This document shows positions 34,012 to 36,563 of a stretch of 36,563 bases of DNA, piece after piece. The DNA lies in assembly GCA_947305065.1 (NCBI GenBank), contig CAMZCT010000018.1, positions 1 through 36,563 of the forward strand, read 5' to 3'. Source of the DNA: an uncultured Mycoplasmatota bacterium. GTDB lineage: Bacteria; Bacillota_I; Bacilli_A; RF39; UBA660. Under the pieces are notes generated by a model, which saw nothing but the letters and a program-made list of their open reading frames with translations, ran no database searches and had not been told where the DNA came from. Position 1 is the first letter of the stretch; every line of letters starts with the position of its first letter. The position numbers and the translations under genes are program-made.

Positions 34012-34335
34012 ATGGCAAGAGAATATAGAAATTTTTCTAGGGAAACTAAAATTAAGGCAGTAAAGATGATTTTAGAAGATGGTAAATCTCAAATGGAAGT
34101 AGAACGCTCAGTATTAGGTAAAAAAAAATGTACTGGGACAATTAACCGATGGATTAGAGAATTTATTCAGGAAGGCGAAAATAATGCTTTTAGAAAAACT
34201 AAAGGATTGAAAAAAAGAGAAAGTACTGAAGAAAATATGAGATATGATATCCTAAAAAAATTCGACGCCTTCCTGAAAGAGGAAATATCTATAAATTCAA
34301 ATTCATCGAAAAATTCAAAGAAATCTATCCAATAA
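34012..34335 (+). CDS. IS3-family transposase OrfA
   Basis: A 107-residue DNA-binding subunit. FSRETKIKAVKMILEDGKSQ and TGTINRWIREF form the helix-turn-helix typical of IS3 OrfA. The run of seven A at 34254-34260 is read as A_AAA_AAA in this frame, the classic -1 slippery heptamer; slipping there joins OrfA to the OrfB frame (ILKK then IRRLPERGNIYKFKF). If no slip occurs the frame ends at 34335. AAGGAG precedes the ATG. Confidence 0.85.
   Translation: MAREYRNFSRETKIKAVKMILEDGKSQMEVERSVLGKKKCTGTINRWIREFIQEGENNAFRKTKGLKKRESTEENMRYDILKKFDAFLKEEISINSNSSKNSKKSIQ
34254..34260 (+). promoter_or_regulatory. Programmed -1 frameshift site (A_AAA_AAA)
   Basis: Seven A in the correct phase of the OrfA frame (CTA AAA AAA). 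A -1 slip enters the OrfB frame, which reads on through KFIEKFKEIYPINIMCEELE, the normal OrfB beginning. Confidence 0.75.
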
Positions 34336-35156
34336 ATATAATGTGTGAAGAACTAGAAATATCTAGAGATGCTTATTATAAATGGGCAAAAAGAAAACAT
34401 ATTAAAAATAGATATGTACTAAATCATGAATCATTAAAACCATTGATTAAGAAATATTATAATTTATCCAATGGTACTGCCGGATATAGACAAATTAAAA
34501 ATCAATTAGCTGAACATGAAGGATTGGTAATTACTTATTATATGGCTTTCTTATTAAAATGTAAGATTATGAAATTACCTGAAGTTAGAAAGAAAAAGAA
34601 GAACAAAGGAAAATATACAGTTACTACTAAAGAAAATGAAACTAGATATACTTATGAAAATATAGCTGAAAATATAAATATAGATGATATCTACAAAGTA
34701 ATATCTACGGATACTACAGAAGTAAAATTAGAAAAAGAAGGAAAGCAAAATGTATCTTTCTTTATAGATGTTTATAGTTCTGAAATATTATCTGCTTGTA
34801 TTGGTAAATCATTAGACAATGATTTTATTGAATATAATCTGGAATTATTAAAAAATAGTAATTATAAATTAAATAATATGATACTACATTCAGATCGAGG
34901 AGGAATGTATAAAAGTGGAATATACAAAACAAAAACCGCAGAGATGAATCTAAAACCAAGTATGTCTGCACGTACACATAATCCTTAGATAGAAACTCTC
35001 AACGGCCAATTTAAAGACTTCATTAAGAGCGATAATCCCAAAACCCTTAATGAACTACAAATTGTATTAAACAAATTTGTATACTATAATAATAACATAA
35101 AAATCAAAAATAAACTAAAAACTACACCGATTAATTATCGATGTAGTCATAGTTAG
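34257..35156 (+). pseudogene. IS3-family transposase OrfB (DDE) with internal TAG
   Basis: The OrfB frame opens well before its first ATG (34341), as expected for a frameshift product. HTH_21-like EELEISRDAYYKW is followed by the DDE domain: first Asp in ISTDTTEVKLE, second in LHSDRGGMY, and the final Glu in IETLNG. A TAG at 34986-34988 interrupts the frame directly before IETLNG; the same frame then runs to a stop at 35154-35156 (KDFIKSDNPKTLNELQIVL, TPINYR). Without the catalytic Glu the product is inactive, so the element is probably dead unless the stop is read through. Confidence 0.8.
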
Positions 35157-35207
35157 AACTTTTTATTTCGTGTATAAATTTATCAAACCAGTTCTAATGC
35201 TCTTTTT

Positions 35208-35537
35208 TTATTGCTTATTTTTTAAAACTTCACTAAACCACAATAAATCCTTCTTTTGTTCAGAATTTAAACAAGCGTAATTATTTAACAAGTAATTAAT
35301 ATCCTCATCTATTTTATCGTTCATAACTTGTTTTAGAGGAATATCTTTATCAATACGTCCTAATAGATAATCGGTTGAAGTATTAAGGAAATCTGCAATT
35401 CTCACTAAGGTCTCTGCACTAGGCATAGCTCTACCAGATTCATAAGCACTTATTGTCTCTTGTGAAACGTCAATCCCAGTACTTAATCTTATTTGGGTAA
35501 TATTTCTTTTTTCTCTTATCTTCTTAATATTATTCAT
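35208..35537 (-). CDS. XRE-family transcriptional regulator
   Basis: A 109-residue DNA-binding protein. The N-terminal helix-turn-helix (about 5-62) reads IREKRNITQIRLSTGIDVSQ followed by TISAYESGRAMPSAETLVRI and STDYLLG, a standard Cro/CI-type domain. The rest is a short helical tail (LNSEQKKDLLWFSEVLKNKQ). AAGGTG precedes the ATG. Its stop codon abuts the outer repeat of the IS3 element, but the protein looks complete. Two copies of ATCAATATT (35566-35574 and 35589-35597, 23 bases apart) upstream could be its own operator. Confidence 0.88.
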   Translation of the reverse strand: MNNIKKIREKRNITQIRLSTGIDVSQETISAYESGRAMPSAETLVRIADFLNTSTDYLLGRIDKDIPLKQVMNDKIDEDINYLLNNYACLNSEQKKDLLWFSEVLKNKQ

Positions 35538-35565
35538 AATTCACCTTCTATAATATATAAACTCC

Positions 35566-35597
35566 ATCAATATTATAATACTAAAATAATCAATATT
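35566..35597 (-). promoter_or_regulatory. Direct repeats upstream of the XRE gene
   Basis: ATCAATATT occurs twice, starts 23 bases apart (about two helix turns), in the presumed promoter region. Possible operator for autoregulation; AT-rich context makes chance a real alternative. Confidence 0.3.
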
Positions 35598-35651
35598 TTG
35601 TAGTAACTTTTTCTATAATAAAATATGTATTATATTTATATTTAATAAAAC

Positions 35652-35682
35652 AAAAAAAGGATTAAATTACTTTAATCCTTTT
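35652..35682 (-). terminator. Terminator of the Cys-rich repeat gene
   Basis: Minus-strand 12-bp stem AAAAGGATTAAA/TTTAATCCTTTT with loop GTAA and a following T-run. Confidence 0.88.
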
Positions 35683-35691
35683 AAATTCGTA

Positions 35692-36563
35692 TCACCTTTG
35701 ACCAGCTGTATAATTCTTAGTTACAGTCTTAGTTCTACCTGTAAATTCCCATCCCTCTAGATAAGATTTTTCACTCCAAATATATTTATAAGAAGTTGTT
35801 GTATACTTACTAGCTGTTGCAGAAATAGTAACAGTTGTTTCTTTTGTACATAATGAATCTTCTTGTTTATAATCAGGAGGACAAGTATATCCTATTATAG
35901 AACCGTCAAGATTTTTAATACATTTATTACCACTTAAGATTGCTTCTGGGTCTGGACAATAGTATGTTCCTTCACCTGGTATAGTCTTAGAACATGTCAT
36001 TGATTCTCCTTCACCATTTGCAGTGTAACCTTCTGGACAAGTATATTTATAAATAGTTGTAGATGTAGCATCTATCTTTTCAATACACTTATCTCCTTCA
36101 AGTTTTTGTCCTTCTGGACAAGTATATGTATCTCCACCTGGTACTTTAGTTGGCTCATCAGTTAAAGTACAAGTTTGGTCAAGTAATGTTCCACCATTTG
36201 GACAAGTATATGCTCCTTGACCTTCTTCTTTTGTTGCTTCATAAGTCAATTTACATATTGTTCCTTCTAATTTATATCCACTTGGACAAACATCAGTAAC
36301 TGTTGAAATTGCAGGAGTTGTAATTTTACATTTTGTTCCTTCTAAAGTTCCATCATTTGGACAACTGTATTTATTATTAGGAGTTGCATCATAAGATGAT
36401 GAAGTTCCTTTTGTACATTTTGTTCCATTTAATTTATATCCACTTGGGCAACTATAAGTTGTTTTAGGTGTTGCAGGAGTTGAAGTGGATTTATCACATT
36501 TTGTTCCGTTTAATTTATATCCACTTGGGCAACTATAAGTTGTTTTAGGTGTTGCAGGAGTTG
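35692..36563 (-). CDS. Large cysteine-rich repeat protein (3' part; continues past the window)
   Basis: The frame is open from the right edge to a stop at 35692, giving 289 residues of the C-terminus; the beginning lies outside. It contains nine repeats of the pattern Y-x-C-P-x-G-x-x-L-x-G-x-x-C, for example YSCPSGYKLNGTKC and YTCPEGQKLEGDKC, each with two cysteines, joined by Thr/Ser/Pro linkers (TPATPKTT). A final non-repeat segment (KYIWSEKSYLEGWEFTGRTK) ends the protein; there is no LPXTG anchor or hydrophobic tail. The composition suggests a secreted or surface protein with many disulfides. A methionine at 36249 is internal, not a start. Confidence 0.82.
   Translation of the reverse strand, partial: TPATPKTTYSCPSGYKLNGTKCDKSTSTPATPKTTYSCPSGYKLNGTKCTKGTSSSYDATPNNKYSCPNDGTLEGTKCKITTPAISTVTDVCPSGYKLEGTICKLTYEATKEEGQGAYTCPNGGTLLDQTCTLTDEPTKVPGGDTYTCPEGQKLEGDKCIEKIDATSTTIYKYTCPEGYTANGEGESMTCSKTIPGEGTYYCPDPEAILSGNKCIKNLDGSIIGYTCPPDYKQEDSLCTKETTVTISATASKYTTTSYKYIWSEKSYLEGWEFTGRTKTVTKNYTAGQR
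36401..36563 (-). repeat. 81-bp tandem repeat in the Cys-rich gene
   Basis: Two consecutive 27-codon units (TPATPKTTYSCPSGYKLNGT plus KC and six further residues) are nearly identical at the DNA level over most of their length, starting at 36541 and 36460 for the same phase. More copies may lie beyond the window edge. Near identity indicates recent duplication. Confidence 0.85.

Larger units (their letters stand above)
33936..35190 (+). mobile_element. IS3-family insertion sequence, inactivated
   Basis: Ends TGATTTGA (33936-) and TCAAACCA (-35190) start 33-base imperfect inverted repeats, about 27 of 33 matching, both ending in AAATAAAAAGT. Similarity extends outward to AAAAAAAGAGCA on both sides, so edges at 33916 and 35209 are possible. 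Inside are OrfA, an A-run frameshift site, and OrfB with a nonsense codon. No target-site duplication is clear. Confidence 0.75.

Noticed and set aside
3666..34988. Stop-codon reassignment, suggested by in-frame TAA/TAG at 3666, 9617, 9662 and 34986
   Set aside because: TAA, TAG and TGA all end well-conserved genes here, and about 25 intact genes have no internal stops. The four cases fit pseudogenes and dead mobile elements.
36247..36249. ATG at 36249 as the start of a 185-residue protein
   Set aside because: The same repeat pattern continues upstream in frame to the window edge, so this Met is internal.
36401..36563. Tandem repeats at the right edge as a CRISPR array
   Set aside because: The 81-bp period is in frame with a Cys-repeat protein and has no spacer/repeat alternation.

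Overview
The window looks like a chromosomal segment of a low-GC Gram-positive bacterium (Bacillota, probably a gut-associated Bacilli/Erysipelotrichia/RF39-like lineage). This placement is inference from very AT-rich DNA, strong AGGAGG/AGGTG ribosome-binding sites, many short hairpin+T-run terminators, and Firmicute-type genes (PcrA, Tex, SipW-type signal peptidase, a YdjI-like SPFH protein, an LTA-synthase-like enzyme). All three stop codons are used, so the code is standard bacterial. MurE carries the DNPR motif associated with meso-diaminopimelate.

Layout: (1) 1-3436, end of an unknown gene, then a three-gene ABC-2 exporter operon whose promoter lies inside a perfect palindrome. (2) 3437-4024, a decayed large serine recombinase, a terminator and tRNA-Gly(TCC). 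(3) murE, then a uracil uptake/salvage operon (uraA-upp) preceded by a 37-codon leader ORF that stops exactly at a terminator, a layout suggesting translation-coupled attenuation. (4) 7991-9673, an unrecognised gene with two nonsense codons near its original start, then an operon of an LTA-synthase-like enzyme and AsnB. (5) 13615-14763, a small membrane protein convergent with a lipoprotein carrying two cystatin-like repeats. (6) 14844-16314, an IS110-family element with a structured noncoding left end (candidate bridge RNA). (7) 16351-24974 on the minus strand: tex, an unknown gene, YihY, a degenerate GGDEF sensor with its membrane partner, two more envelope or unknown genes and a sugar nucleotidyltransferase. 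(8) pcrA and a two-gene unknown helical-repeat module. (9) 29795-32649, a SipW-type signal peptidase with a very long cytoplasmic tail, transcribed after two membrane-anchored secreted proteins, divergent from a YdjI-like SPFH protein. (10) an IS3-family element apparently inserted in a terminator between the ydjI-like gene and an XRE regulator. (11) the 3' end of a large cysteine-rich repeat protein running off the right edge.

How it fits together: much of the window concerns the cell envelope (MurE, AsnB with an LTA-synthase-like enzyme, YihY, a periplasmic-sensor GGDEF protein, SipW with partners, the Cys-rich surface protein). Two insertion sequences, a recombinase relic and three places with in-frame nonsense codons show active genome decay and mobility. 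The best candidates for undescribed biology are the uraA-upp leader/attenuator, the double cystatin-like lipoprotein, the SipW three-gene module and the IS110 noncoding RNA. All calls were made by eye, without database searches.
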